Numbered from the stretch's first letter, positions 1-7,154 are shown. The stretch: DNA of 9,852 nucleotides from an uncultured Kroppenstedtia sp. (GCA_959600065.1 CAUGKZ010000035.1:1-9852), one strand, 5' to 3'. A program made the numbers and translations. The notes: generated by a model from the letters alone, not told the origin.

Positions 1-711
1 GATATTAGCTTTCGCATTCTGAAAGGGCAAAAAGTTGATTTGATCGGTGAGAACGGTTGTGGTAAAACCACGTTGATCAAATGTTTGGCGGGATTATATG
101 AAACGGCCCCATCGATGATTCAAATCAATGGCCAACCTTTGACGAATATCAAAACAGAATCCTATAGAAAACGCATCTCTGTCTTATTTCAAGATTACAT
201 TCAATACAATTTCACAGCCAGAGAGAATATCGGCTTTGGTAATGTCAAAAAGTTAAATGATATAGCCGAAATCCAGCGTGCGGCGAAATCTACGGGAATT
301 GATTCCTATCTGACCCAGTTACCCTATCAATATGAAACGATGCTTGGCAAATTTTTTGCAGGAAGCGATGAATTGTCTGGAGGACAATGGCAAAAAATCG
401 CTTTGTCCAGAGCTTTATATCGGAACAGTGATTTGATGATCTTGGACGAGCCGACTTCAGCTTTAGATCCCCGTGCGGAGATGGAAATCATTGAAGATCT
501 CTTTCGGGAAAACAATCAGAAAGCGATTTTATTTATTACGCACCGCTTGGGAGCGGCTTCCTTAGCCGATATGATTTTGGTGATGAAAGAAGGACAAATC
601 GTGGAGAGAGGGACTCATGAGGAGTTGCTCCTGCAGAACGGAATATATAAAAAAATGTATCGAACTCAAAGTAAATGGTATAAGCAAAAAGAAGAGGTGG
701 AAAGGGTTTGA
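1..711 (+). CDS. ABC exporter, nucleotide-binding end (lantibiotic-exporter-like), 5' truncated by window
   Basis: The frame is open from base 1, so the gene starts before the window and only the C-terminal ATPase portion (236 codons) is visible. It shows a complete nucleotide-binding domain: Walker A GENGCGKTT, Q-loop FQDYIQYNFTARENI, signature LSGGQWQKIALSRAL, Walker B DLMILDEPTSALD and H-loop FITHRLGAASLAD. It ends in a short basic tail after a YKKMYRTQSKWY segment. The Q-loop, the LSGGQWQKIALSRA form and the GIYKKMY..QS.WY tail closely resemble NisT/SpaT-type peptide exporters, in which an N-terminal membrane domain is fused to this ATPase. That membrane domain is inferred to lie upstream of the window. 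The likely role is ATP-driven export of a peptide across the cytoplasmic membrane. Its stop overlaps the next gene's TTG start, so the two are co-transcribed. Substrate specificity cannot be read from this part. The ATPase call is secure and the exporter subtype is probable. Confidence 0.9.
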   Translation, partial: DISFRILKGQKVDLIGENGCGKTTLIKCLAGLYETAPSMIQINGQPLTNIKTESYRKRISVLFQDYIQYNFTARENIGFGNVKKLNDIAEIQRAAKSTGIDSYLTQLPYQYETMLGKFFAGSDELSGGQWQKIALSRALYRNSDLMILDEPTSALDPRAEMEIIEDLFRENNQKAILFITHRLGAASLADMILVMKEGQIVERGTHEELLLQNGIYKKMYRTQSKWYKQKEEVERV

Positions 712-1247
712 ACTTGATACTTGAGATATTAGGGATGACCTTCGCTTTGCTTTTTGTCACCACATTCATTAGTAAGATCATCCATTGGAAGGAACATAAA
801 CAAACGATGGCATCCTATAAAATCCTACCTGCAAAAGTCATTTCGATTTCCCTGCTTTTTTTCCTGATCAACGAAGCCGTAATCGCATTTTCAGCTTTAC
901 TAGTCGGTTGGCGTCCTTTCAATGGAATTCTAGCAACGATTCTACTGTTGATTTATACCCTAGCGATCGGGATCAATTTGCTTCGCGGAAGAAGAGATTT
1001 GGCTTGTGGTTGTGGTGGGGTCCTGGAAAACGAAAGATTACACTATGGGCTGGTGGTTCGTAATCTACTCTTGATTACTGCAGTGGTATTTCTCTCTTTT
1101 ACCTCCAAGGTACATGGGATCAGTGATGGATGGTTAACGGTGGGGATCTGGCTGGTTTCCGCTACCCTTTTGTTGATTATAGCTGTGATCAGCGAATGGG
1201 TTCGAGTTCGTAACCAACTTGACCATCTGATATCTGAAGGCAGGTGA
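708..1247 (+). CDS. MauE/DoxX-like redox membrane protein
   Basis: A 179-residue integral membrane protein with about five hydrophobic segments (roughly residues 4-24, 43-66, 72-93, 113-132 and 142-163). After the third segment comes the hallmark INLLRGRRDLACGCGG (Cys100, Cys102), typical of the MauE family. MauE works in methylamine dehydrogenase maturation and is thought to support disulfide formation. No methylamine dehydrogenase genes are present here, so a role as membrane partner for the adjacent thioredoxin-like protein in thiol oxidation of an exported peptide is inference. The start is TTG at 708, with GAGGTGG at 694-700 as ribosome binding site. The TTGA overlap with the upstream ABC gene suggests translational coupling. 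The gap to the next gene is 6 nt. Length and topology fit the family. A generic DoxX-like protein of other function is the alternative. Confidence 0.8.
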   Translation: MNLILEILGMTFALLFVTTFISKIIHWKEHKQTMASYKILPAKVISISLLFFLINEAVIAFSALLVGWRPFNGILATILLLIYTLAIGINLLRGRRDLACGCGGVLENERLHYGLVVRNLLLITAVVFLSFTSKVHGISDGWLTVGIWLVSATLLLIIAVISEWVRVRNQLDHLISEGR

Positions 1248-1253
1248 TCCAGA

Positions 1254-1808
1254 GTGGAGACAGGTTATAAGATCATCTTATTATGTACGATGTTTATCGT
1301 GTTGGCGGAATTGTTTCTGATCTACCTATTAGCCCGTTGGGTCGGAGAATTTATGAAGAAGCTGGAGACCGTGCATTTAAAAGCAGCGTCCACTGTGATC
1401 GGAAAGCCAGCTCCTGTTTTTCATGTGTTGGATAATAAAGAAAATTTGGTTCCATTTGAAAAGCTTTATACTCGGCAAAGGGTTTTGCTCCTGTTTGCTA
1501 GAGAAGGGTGTGAACAATGCAAGGAACTTCTGACGGAATTAAATAAAGAGGGCTGGGCAGAGCGAGGGCTGAATCTGGTGATCATTTACAACCGTGATTC
1601 GGAGACCCCTGCCAAACAACCTGACCTGATTCCTGCATGGGCTTATTACCTGGTGTCATCCCAAATGGAAAGACACTTTCAAGTGAATCGATATCCCTTT
1701 GCTATATCTGTGAATAACCAGGGCTTGGTTGAAAAAGGGACTCCTATTTCCGATCCCGAGGAGTTACTTCAACTGTTGGGAGGGGAACATCCGATTGCCG
1801 CCTCTTGA
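1254..1808 (+). CDS. membrane-anchored thioredoxin-like protein (MauD/TlpA type)
   Basis: A 184-residue protein with an N-terminal signal-anchor helix (about residues 7-27) and an extracytoplasmic thioredoxin fold. The fold begins at IGKPAPVF (49-56), carries the active-site pair in REGCEQC (Cys86, Cys89) and has a probable cis-proline at Pro148 in RYPFAI. The GKPAP entry motif and the TM-plus-redoxin layout match TlpA/ResA-like and MauD proteins. The expected role is thiol-disulfide exchange outside the membrane. Next to a MauE-like partner it looks like a MauD-MauE pair. The CEQC active site differs from the CPxC common in this group, which may shift its redox potential. The start is GTG at 1254 with AGGTGA at 1242-1247 upstream. 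Its 3' end overlaps the downstream permease start. Whether it oxidises or reduces its substrate cannot be told from sequence. Confidence 0.82.
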   Translation: METGYKIILLCTMFIVLAELFLIYLLARWVGEFMKKLETVHLKAASTVIGKPAPVFHVLDNKENLVPFEKLYTRQRVLLLFAREGCEQCKELLTELNKEGWAERGLNLVIIYNRDSETPAKQPDLIPAWAYYLVSSQMERHFQVNRYPFAISVNNQGLVEKGTPISDPEELLQLLGGEHPIAAS

Positions 1809-2685
1809 AACGAATATGACAAGAGTATCTGTCTATAGCCGAGTGTGGAAGTACTTGTTGCTTGTGATCACCTTGTTTGGGGTGGCGCTGTTCTTGGCTG
1901 CCTTCCCCTTGTTTTTTACGGTGGAAGGGGAATCCATCTCCTTTACTTGGAAGCCAGGCGTGGAGGCGATTTTTCAGTTTTTGACAGGAAAGGATGCACC
2001 GCTCCCAGGGTGGGTTCAGGATTTCACTACTTACAGGAACTTTGAAGAAATGTTTGCATTTTCGGCTTTCACACTAGGGAGTGCCGGGACTTTGGTTTTA
2101 TTGGTGGGAGTGCCACTGGGGATGATTTTGGCAAAAGTTAACGGGTGGCCCAAATCGGTGATAGGTTTCTTAGGGGTCGTCCCGGACTTTGTGCTCGCCA
2201 TCCTATTACAGTTTATCGTGATTGGGATCTACCGAAAGAGCGGCGTGTTAGTATTGGAGGTGGCCTCTGTCTATGAAAATGTAGCATGGGTTTTACCGAT
2301 GATTACTATGACTTTGGTGCCCTTGGTTTACTTGGTACAATTTATTTCCGGAAGAATGCAACAGATACTTACGGAGGATTTTATCCGCACGGCGAAATCC
2401 AAAGGGCTGAATCGGACCCAGATCTATATCCATCATGTCTTTCGGAATCTTCTCCCGTCGGTTCGAGGTCAGCTACACCATCTAAATGCCACACTGCTGG
2501 GAAATCTGCTCATCATTGAGTATTGGTTTAATTCACCGGGAATCACCCAGTTTCTCGACACTCAGGTTTATCATTACCCGCTGATGGCAAAAACCTTGAT
2601 CTGCCTGATCCTGATCTATTGGATGGCCTATGGATGGATGCAACTCTTATTGTGGCTGATCGGAAAGAGGTTGGTTCATGATTAA
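1795..2685 (+). CDS. ABC permease, DppB/OppB-like
   Basis: A 296-residue permease of the binding-protein-dependent (BPD_transp_1) type. Hydrophobic segments lie near residues 20-42, 92-113, 121-145, 165-184, 229-243 and 264-290. A recognisable EAA-like coupling loop, EDFIRTAKSKGLNRTQIYIH (194-213), is followed by RNLLPSV, as in OppB/DppB subunits that contact the ATPase. I chose TTG at 1795 because GGGAGGGG (1778-1785) sits 9 nt upstream. The ATG at 1816 has no comparable ribosome binding site, and starts further upstream would overlap the redoxin gene more. The chosen start overlaps the redoxin gene by 14 nt, and the gene's 3' end overlaps the next permease by 8 nt. No solute-binding protein or Opp-type ATPase is seen in the window. 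Substrate is unknown; a peptide is the family expectation. Confidence 0.85.
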   Translation: MPPLETNMTRVSVYSRVWKYLLLVITLFGVALFLAAFPLFFTVEGESISFTWKPGVEAIFQFLTGKDAPLPGWVQDFTTYRNFEEMFAFSAFTLGSAGTLVLLVGVPLGMILAKVNGWPKSVIGFLGVVPDFVLAILLQFIVIGIYRKSGVLVLEVASVYENVAWVLPMITMTLVPLVYLVQFISGRMQQILTEDFIRTAKSKGLNRTQIYIHHVFRNLLPSVRGQLHHLNATLLGNLLIIEYWFNSPGITQFLDTQVYHYPLMAKTLICLILIYWMAYGWMQLLLWLIGKRLVHD

Positions 2686-3607
2686 ATCATGGAAAATAGG
2701 TGTATGGATCGGGGGAGGCATGCTGGCGATCTTCGTCCTGCTGGCCTGTGTCGGTCCGACTCTTACCCCATATACACCCAATGAGGAGCGGGCGGTGGAG
2801 TTCAAAAATGTCAATGGAAGCACAGAGGTGACGGTTGCTCCTGCTCCTCCATCCCAGGAGCACTGGTTTGGCACGGATCGTTACGGCCGGGATCTTTTGA
2901 CGTTGTATCTATATGGATTGAAATACACGGTCTTTGTGCCTGTATTCATCGTTTTTTTTCAGTTGCTGTTCGGTGTCTGCCTGGGTTGCTGGATGGGGCT
3001 GTCGGGACGTCGTCCGCTGGTCTCTCATCAGCTGATGGGGGGATTGGGCAGTATTCCAGTGATCATTGTTTTGTATTTCCTTTTGTATGGATTGGGGACC
3101 AACACCCCTGTGCCCATCCTCTACTTGATCTTGTTTCAGAGCATCATCCTGGTGGTGATGGGGATTGGGCCCGTTGCTTCTGCCATACAGCAGAGAACGG
3201 AAGAACTGAAAGAGAGGTTGTCATTTGTGGCTTCTCTCCATCTAGGGGCACCACGTCAATGGCTCATTCGCAAGCATATCCTCCCTTTTCTAAAAGAGGA
3301 TATATTGCTACTCTTTCTTAAGAATATGATTTCCACTCTCAACTTGATCGGCCAATTAAGTGTTCTCGGCCTGTTCCTTGGAGGTTCAATTAAGAAGGAG
3401 TCTCCCGGCGGGTTGGACTATGTATCCCGCTCTTTTGAAACCATGGGCTTGGTTGCCCAGGAAAGGGCCGCTTTGATGGCGAACCACGATTGGTTAATCC
3501 TTTGTCCCTTAGGAGGATATCTGCTGTTGTTGGCGGCTTGGTATTTGCTTTTATCAGCCATAGAGAAAAAGGTTCGCAGGAATTATAGTCAATACCCCTA
3601 TATATAA
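2678..3607 (+). CDS. ABC permease, DppC/OppC-like
   Basis: A 309-residue membrane protein. An N-terminal helix (about 8-27) is followed by an extracytoplasmic stretch ending in HWFGTDRYGRDLL (62-74), the classic OppC/DppC signature. Four to five more helices follow (about 84-108, 122-138, 146-165, 208-234 and 270-293). The coupling loop is near residues 182-205 (FVASLHLGAPRQWLIRKHIL) and departs from the usual EAA consensus more than the preceding permease does. The ATG start at 2678 overlaps the upstream stop (ATGATTAA) and has AAAGAGG at 2664-2670, so the two permeases are coupled and presumably form a heterodimer. Oligopeptide transport is the family role, but the partner ATPase and binding protein are not visible here. 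Residues 42-60 (NVNGSTEVTVAPAPPSQ) form a hydrophilic external loop before the HWFGTD motif. Confidence 0.85.
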   Translation: MIKSWKIGVWIGGGMLAIFVLLACVGPTLTPYTPNEERAVEFKNVNGSTEVTVAPAPPSQEHWFGTDRYGRDLLTLYLYGLKYTVFVPVFIVFFQLLFGVCLGCWMGLSGRRPLVSHQLMGGLGSIPVIIVLYFLLYGLGTNTPVPILYLILFQSIILVVMGIGPVASAIQQRTEELKERLSFVASLHLGAPRQWLIRKHILPFLKEDILLLFLKNMISTLNLIGQLSVLGLFLGGSIKKESPGGLDYVSRSFETMGLVAQERAALMANHDWLILCPLGGYLLLLAAWYLLLSAIEKKVRRNYSQYPYI

Positions 3608-3649
3608 ACTAATACAATCCAATTATAGAAAATAATGTTGACTATAGTT
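3581..3649. promoter_or_regulatory. three copies of a 14-nt motif, candidate operator
   Basis: The motif occurs as AATTATAGTCAATA (3581-3594, + strand), AATTATAGAAAATA (3621-3634, + strand) and, read on the - strand, AACTATAGTCAACA (3636-3649). The second and third match the first at 12 of 14 positions each. The two direct copies start exactly 40 bp apart, close to four helical turns. The second and third copies face each other across one base, forming an imperfect 29-bp palindrome that covers the -35 element of the small-peptide gene. This arrangement is seen directly. That a regulator binds there is inference. No regulator gene is visible in the left region. Confidence 0.45.
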
Positions 3650-3666
3650 CTTTTTTAGTATATTGT
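3638..3666 (+). promoter_or_regulatory. sigma-A-like promoter of the small peptide gene
   Basis: TTGACT (3638-3643), a 17-bp spacer and TATTGT (3661-3666) fit a sigma-A promoter. Transcription would start near 3673, leaving a leader of about 27 nt before the ATG at 3700. It lets the peptide be expressed apart from, and probably above, the upstream transport and redox genes, as is usual for secreted-peptide precursors. Confidence 0.6.
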
Positions 3667-3699
3667 TAGATAGTGATGAATATTAAGGAGGTTATGTAA

Positions 3700-3864
3700 A
3701 TGTTGGATGGTTTTTTTGCTAAATTGACCGGATTTCACTCTCAAGGAGAAGTAGGAACTCAAGGGGAAGTTCATTGTGCGAAAGACAAAAGATGTAACAA
3801 TGATTGGGCGATGTTTGAGTTGGTCCACACCGGTAACCTGATATTTAAAAAGTGCGGATGCTAA
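3700..3864 (+). CDS. small four-cysteine peptide, candidate secreted or modified peptide precursor
   Basis: A 54-codon gene. AAGGAGG (3685-3691) lies 8 nt before the ATG at 3700, and TAA is at 3862-3864. The peptide begins MLDGFFAKLTGF, continues through a tandem QGEV-GT-QGEV stretch (15-24), then has a cysteine-containing part: HCAKDKRC (Cys26, Cys32) and a C-terminal KKCGC (Cys52, Cys54). It has no hydrophobic signal peptide, so export would need a dedicated transporter such as the one upstream. Thr44 is the only Ser/Thr after Cys26, which argues against a lanthipeptide core. Four cysteines beside a MauE/MauD-like pair suggest disulfide bonds. It has its own promoter, and a strong terminator lies 22 nt beyond the stop. 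I do not recognise a family. Bacteriocin, signalling peptide or toxin are all possible. That it is a gene is well supported; its role is inference. Confidence 0.7.
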   Translation: MLDGFFAKLTGFHSQGEVGTQGEVHCAKDKRCNNDWAMFELVHTGNLIFKKCGC

Positions 3865-3885
3865 TTTTCGAGAGTTATACTTTAT

Positions 3886-3918
3886 AAAACCCCCTCGCGA
3901 TCCAGGCGAGGGGGTTTT
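3886..3918. terminator. bidirectional rho-independent terminator
   Basis: A perfect 13-bp inverted repeat, AAAACCCCCTCGC (3886-3898) and GCGAGGGGGTTTT (3906-3918), encloses a 7-nt loop. The + strand exit reads TTTTGGTTATTTTTT and serves the peptide gene. The - strand exit reads TTTTATAAAG and serves the aconitase/VOC transcript. It lies between convergent transcription units. Confidence 0.9.
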
Positions 3919-3920
3919 GG

Positions 3921-4285
3921 TTATTTTTTCTCTATCCATTCCAACCGGTTGCCGAAGGGGTCTCGCAGTTCGAAGCGGTCAAAGCCCGGGATGGGGATGG
4001 AGTCCAGGATGGCGGCGCCCTGTTCCGTCAGACGGCGACGCTAGGATTCCAGATCCTCCACTTGATAGGCGAGATGGGCTTTGGTTCGGTTGCGGTCCAT
4101 CCCGTCTTCGGTTCCGACGTGGATCTCCACATCCCCGAGTCGGAGCCAGAATCCGCCCCGACCTTTTAAACTGTCAGGCTTGGGAATCTCTGTGAGTCTC
4201 ATCACATCACAGTAAAAATGCCGGGCCTCCGCTTCTGCCCCTCGGGGGATGGTGATCTGTGATGGTGAATGCGGAGAAGCTTCAC
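3921..4285 (-). pseudogene. VOC/glyoxalase-family protein, broken by a frameshift and an amber codon
   Basis: On the - strand, from GTG at 4285 to TAA at 3921-3923, the conceptual product is a protein of about 121 residues of the vicinal-oxygen-chelate superfamily (glyoxalase/bleomycin-resistance-like). It reads VKLLRIHH, then after a one-base loss near 4257-4264 continues QITIPRGAEAEARHFYCDV, GRGGFWLRLGDVEIHVGTEDG, KAHLAYQVEDLES, a TAG (4041-4043), then RRRLTEQGAAI and FELRDPFGNRLEWIEKK. The amber probably replaces Trp (TGG). Likely metal-site residues remain: an N-terminal His, the His of KAHLAY and the Glu of RLEWIE. The length of 365 nt is one short of a multiple of three, which fits a single deletion. 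The gene begins 1 nt after the aconitase stop, so it was probably co-transcribed with acn. Two independent lesions make sequencing error unlikely. Confidence 0.8.
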
Positions 4286-4286
4286 C

Positions 4287-6989
4287 TTAACGGTTGTTCA
4301 GGATCTGACGCAGAACCGTCTGCAGGATCCCGCCGTTGCGATAGTACTCGATATCCACCTGGCTGTCGAGACGGACGATCCCTTGGAATTCTATCTGGGA
4401 ACCATCGGCTTTGGTGGCGGTCACCTTCACTTTTTGGAAGGGTTGCACCTCATCGTTCAGCCCTTCGATGTCGAAGGTTTCTTCACCGTTCAGGCCGAGG
4501 GATTGCCAGCTGTTCCCTTCTTCAAATTGCAGCGGGAGCACGCCCATGCCGACCAGGTTGCTGCGGTGAATCCGCTCGAAGCTCTCCGCGATCACGGCTT
4601 TGACACCGAGGAGGTTGGTCCCTTTGGCGGCCCAGTCTCGGGAGCTGCCAGTACCGTATTCTTTCCCGGCGAGAACCACCAGCGGGGTGTCTTCTTCCTT
4701 GTATTTCATAGCCGCATCATAGATGGGCATCGTTTCCCCAGAGGGTACGTACTTGGTGAAGCCGCCTTCCGTTCCCGGAACCATCTGGTTGCGGATGCGG
4801 ATGTTGGCGAAGGTACCCCGGGTCATGATGCGGTCGTTCCCCCGACGAGAGCCGTAGGAGTTGAAGTCCCGGGGTTGCACACCGTGCTCCTTCAGGTACT
4901 GTCCAGCGGGACTGCTGGGAGCGATGGCGCCGGCGGGAGAGATATGGTCCGTGGTCACAGAGTCCTTCAGCAGAGCCATGGCACGGGCTCCTTTGATTTC
5001 CTGGATCGATTCCACTTCAGGAGACAGGTCTGTGAAGAAGGGCGGCTCCTGAATATAGGTGGAGGCTTCGTCCCACTCGTAGAGCTCTCCCTCAGGCGTA
5101 TCCATCTGGTTCCAACGTTCGTTGGCATCGAAGACACTAGCATACTGTTTCCGGAATTGATCCGCGTTCATCGACGCAGCCACGGTCTGCCGGATTTCTT
5201 CGTTGGTGGGCCAGATGTCATGGAAATAGACCGGGTTGCCATCGGGATCATGGCCGATGGGATCCTTGTCAAAGTCGATGTTGACCGTGCCGGCGAGGGC
5301 GTAGGCGACCACCAACGGCGGAGATGCCAGATAGTTGGCTTTGACATCAGGGTGGATCCGGCCTTCAAAGTTCCGGTTACCAGACAAGACCGAGGCCACG
5401 GTCAGATCGTTGTCGTTGATGGCCTGGCTGATCTCTTCCGGTAGAGGTCCACTGTTTCCGATACAGGTGGCGCAACCGTAACCGGCCAGGGTAAAGCCCA
5501 ATTTGTTCAAGGAATCCAACATGCCGGATTTCTCCAGGTATTCCGTGACGACCTTGGAGCCCGGTGTCAGGCTGGTTTTTACGTAGGGCTTGACGGTCAG
5601 CCCTTTCTGTACCGCCTTGTGAGCCACCAATGCTGCACCTAGCATCACCGACGGGTTGGAAGTGTTGGTGCAACTGGTGATGGCGGCGATGGCTACATCC
5701 CCGTGACCCAGTTCAAAAGTTTCCCCATTGTAGTTGACCTTCACCTTTTTATCGCTTTCCTGAACTCCGAAGCCGCCCTCTTCCACCGGCTTTTTCAGGG
5801 TTTCATTCCAGTTTTCCTGCATCTGGGTCAACTCGATCCGGTCTTGAGGGCGACGGGGACCTGCGAGGCTGGGCTTTACATCTCCCAGATCCAGTTCAAC
5901 GGTGTCGGTGAAGACCGGATCCGGTGTATCATCGGTGCGGAACATGTCTTGGGCGGTGTAGTAATCCTTGACCAGTTGCACCAGCTCTTCGTCGCGACCG
6001 GTGTTACGCAGGTATTGGAGGGATTCCTCGTCCACCGGGAAAAAGCCCATGGTGGCGCCATACTCTGGAGCCATGTTGGCTACAGTGGCACGGTCGGCCA
6101 GGCTGATGTTGGACAGACCTGGGCCGTAGAATTCCACGAATTTGCCGACGACCCCTTTTTTGCGCAACATCTCGGTGACCGTCAGGGCCAAGTCTGTGGC
6201 GGTAGCTCCTTCCGCCAGTTGCCCGGTCAATTTGAAGCCAATCACATCTGGGGTGAGGAAGTAGAGCGGTTGCCCCAGCATCCCGGCTTCGGCCTCGATC
6301 CCGCCGACGCCCCAGCCGAGTACACCCAAGCCGTTGATCATCGTGGTGTGGGAGTCGGTCCCCACGAGGGAGTCGGGATAAACTTCGGTTTCGCCGTCCA
6401 CTTCTCGAGTCTGGGCCACTTTGGCCAGATATTCCAGGTTGACCTGGTGCACAATCCCGGTGGCCGGAGGCACAGCCCGGAAATTGTCGAAGGCATCCGT
6501 CGCCCAGCGTAGGAGGCGGTAACGCTCTTCGTTTCGCTCAAATTCCCGGTCCATATTGTAGGCGAGTGCATCCTGGGTGCCAAATTTGTCTACCATCACC
6601 GAGTGGTCGATGACCAGGTCCACAGGGATGAGCGGGTTGATCCGATTCGGGTCGCCTCCTACCCGGGCCATGGCAGAACGGAGGGCAGCCAGGTCTACAA
6701 CGGCGGGAACGCCGGTGAAGTCCTGCAACACGATTCGTGCCGGCTTGAAGGCCACTTCCGTTTTATCTTTTTGTGAGGTCCAATTGGCCAGTTGATCGAT
6801 ATGTTCCTTGGTAACAGAGTGGCCGTCGTATTGACGCACAGCGGCTTCCAGCAGCACTTTGATGGAGAAAGGCAGGCGGGAGATATCGCCGACCCCTTTT
6901 TCATCCAGTCCCTTCAGGCTGTAGTAAACATAATCCTTACCGCTGGTGGTCAACTTTTGGCGCACGCCGTAGAGGTCCTTTTTGGACAT
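4287..6989 (-). CDS. acnA: aconitate hydratase (aconitase A)
   Basis: A 900-residue cytoplasmic aconitase that interconverts citrate and isocitrate through cis-aconitate in the TCA cycle. The 4Fe-4S ligands are Cys440 ([11 protein letters not shown]), Cys506 and Cys509 ([14 protein letters not shown]). Substrate-site signatures include [27 protein letters not shown] across about 208-234, [16 protein letters not shown] (712-727) and [12 protein letters not shown] (775-786) in the swivel domain. Length and sequence style match the Bacillus CitB/AcnA group (about 900 residues). In that group apo-aconitase also binds RNA, which is family knowledge not testable here. The start is ATG at 6987-6989 with AAAGGAGG at 7000-7007 (minus sense), 10 nt away. 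The frame stays open up to 7250, but that extension covers the promoter region and is not aconitase-like. A divergent IclR-family gene lies upstream and a decayed VOC gene follows directly. Confidence 0.97.
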   Translation of the reverse strand: MSKKDLYGVRQKLTTSGKDYVYYSLKGLDEKGVGDISRLPFSIKVLLEAAVRQYDGHSVTKEHIDQLANWTSQKDKTEVAFKPARIVLQDFTGVPAVVDLAALRSAMARVGGDPNRINPLIPVDLVIDHSVMVDKFGTQDALAYNMDREFERNEERYRLLRWATDAFDNFRAVPPATGIVHQVNLEYLAKVAQTREVDGETEVYPDSLVGTDSHTTMINGLGVLGWGVGGIEAEAGMLGQPLYFLTPDVIGFKLTGQLAEGATATDLALTVTEMLRKKGVVGKFVEFYGPGLSNISLADRATVANMAPEYGATMGFFPVDEESLQYLRNTGRDEELVQLVKDYYTAQDMFRTDDTPDPVFTDTVELDLGDVKPSLAGPRRPQDRIELTQMQENWNETLKKPVEEGGFGVQESDKKVKVNYNGETFELGHGDVAIAAITSCTNTSNPSVMLGAALVAHKAVQKGLTVKPYVKTSLTPGSKVVTEYLEKSGMLDSLNKLGFTLAGYGCATCIGNSGPLPEEISQAINDNDLTVASVLSGNRNFEGRIHPDVKANYLASPPLVVAYALAGTVNIDFDKDPIGHDPDGNPVYFHDIWPTNEEIRQTVAASMNADQFRKQYASVFDANERWNQMDTPEGELYEWDEASTYIQEPPFFTDLSPEVESIQEIKGARAMALLKDSVTTDHISPAGAIAPSSPAGQYLKEHGVQPRDFNSYGSRRGNDRIMTRGTFANIRIRNQMVPGTEGGFTKYVPSGETMPIYDAAMKYKEEDTPLVVLAGKEYGTGSSRDWAAKGTNLLGVKAVIAESFERIHRSNLVGMGVLPLQFEEGNSWQSLGLNGEETFDIEGLNDEVQPFQKVKVTATKADGSQIEFQGIVRLDSQVDIEYYRNGGILQTVLRQILNNR

Positions 6990-7033
6990 AGGTAAACAAC
7001 CTCCTTTGTGGGTTGAATAGTGGAAGGAGTTCT

Positions 7034-7100
7034 GTTTCGTTGTATGAAACGTAGTTTCTTTTTCGATACTATTATACAACGGGTTCTTTCGTTTTGTATA
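7034..7100 (-). promoter_or_regulatory. aconitase promoter region with inverted repeats
   Basis: On the - strand a perfect TATAAT lies at 7076-7071, about 82 nt before the aconitase ATG. No good -35 hexamer is present at 16-18 bp. TATACAA (7073-7079) and TTGTATA (7094-7100) form a 7-bp inverted repeat, 14 nt apart, that spans the -10 to -35 interval. Downstream, GTTTC (7034-7038), GAAAC (7046-7050) and GTTTC (7054-7058) alternate, giving the hairpin-like GAAACGTAGTTTC. The weak -35 and the repeats suggest regulated transcription. The regulator is unknown; the divergent IclR-family protein or a CcpC-like factor are candidates by inference. Confidence 0.5.
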
Positions 7101-7126
7101 CCCTTGAAGCGCCTGAAAATTTCCCT

Positions 7127-7154
7127 TTGCCCCCGAAAAAAAACAGATTATAAT
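7127..7154 (+). promoter_or_regulatory. promoter of the IclR-family gene
   Basis: TTGCCC (7127-7132), a 16-bp spacer and a perfect TATAAT (7149-7154) precede the regulator gene by about 55 nt. The predicted start of transcription is near 7161. The ribosome binding site AAAGGGG is at 7195-7201. Confidence 0.55.

Noticed and set aside
3700..3864. Lanthipeptide precursor interpretation
   Set aside because: Only one Thr follows the first Cys, and no dehydratase or cyclase gene is visible, although the exporter resembles lantibiotic exporters.
3655..3939. - strand frame of 94 codons over the small peptide gene
   Set aside because: It has no ribosome binding site, runs through the terminator stem and is the antisense of a better-supported gene.
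4269..5444. Long + strand frame of 391 codons, and another at 5703-6512, opposite aconitase
   Set aside because: They mirror the aconitase codons on the other strand, show no recognisable domain and lack a promoter or ribosome binding site. The aconitase reading is complete and unambiguous.
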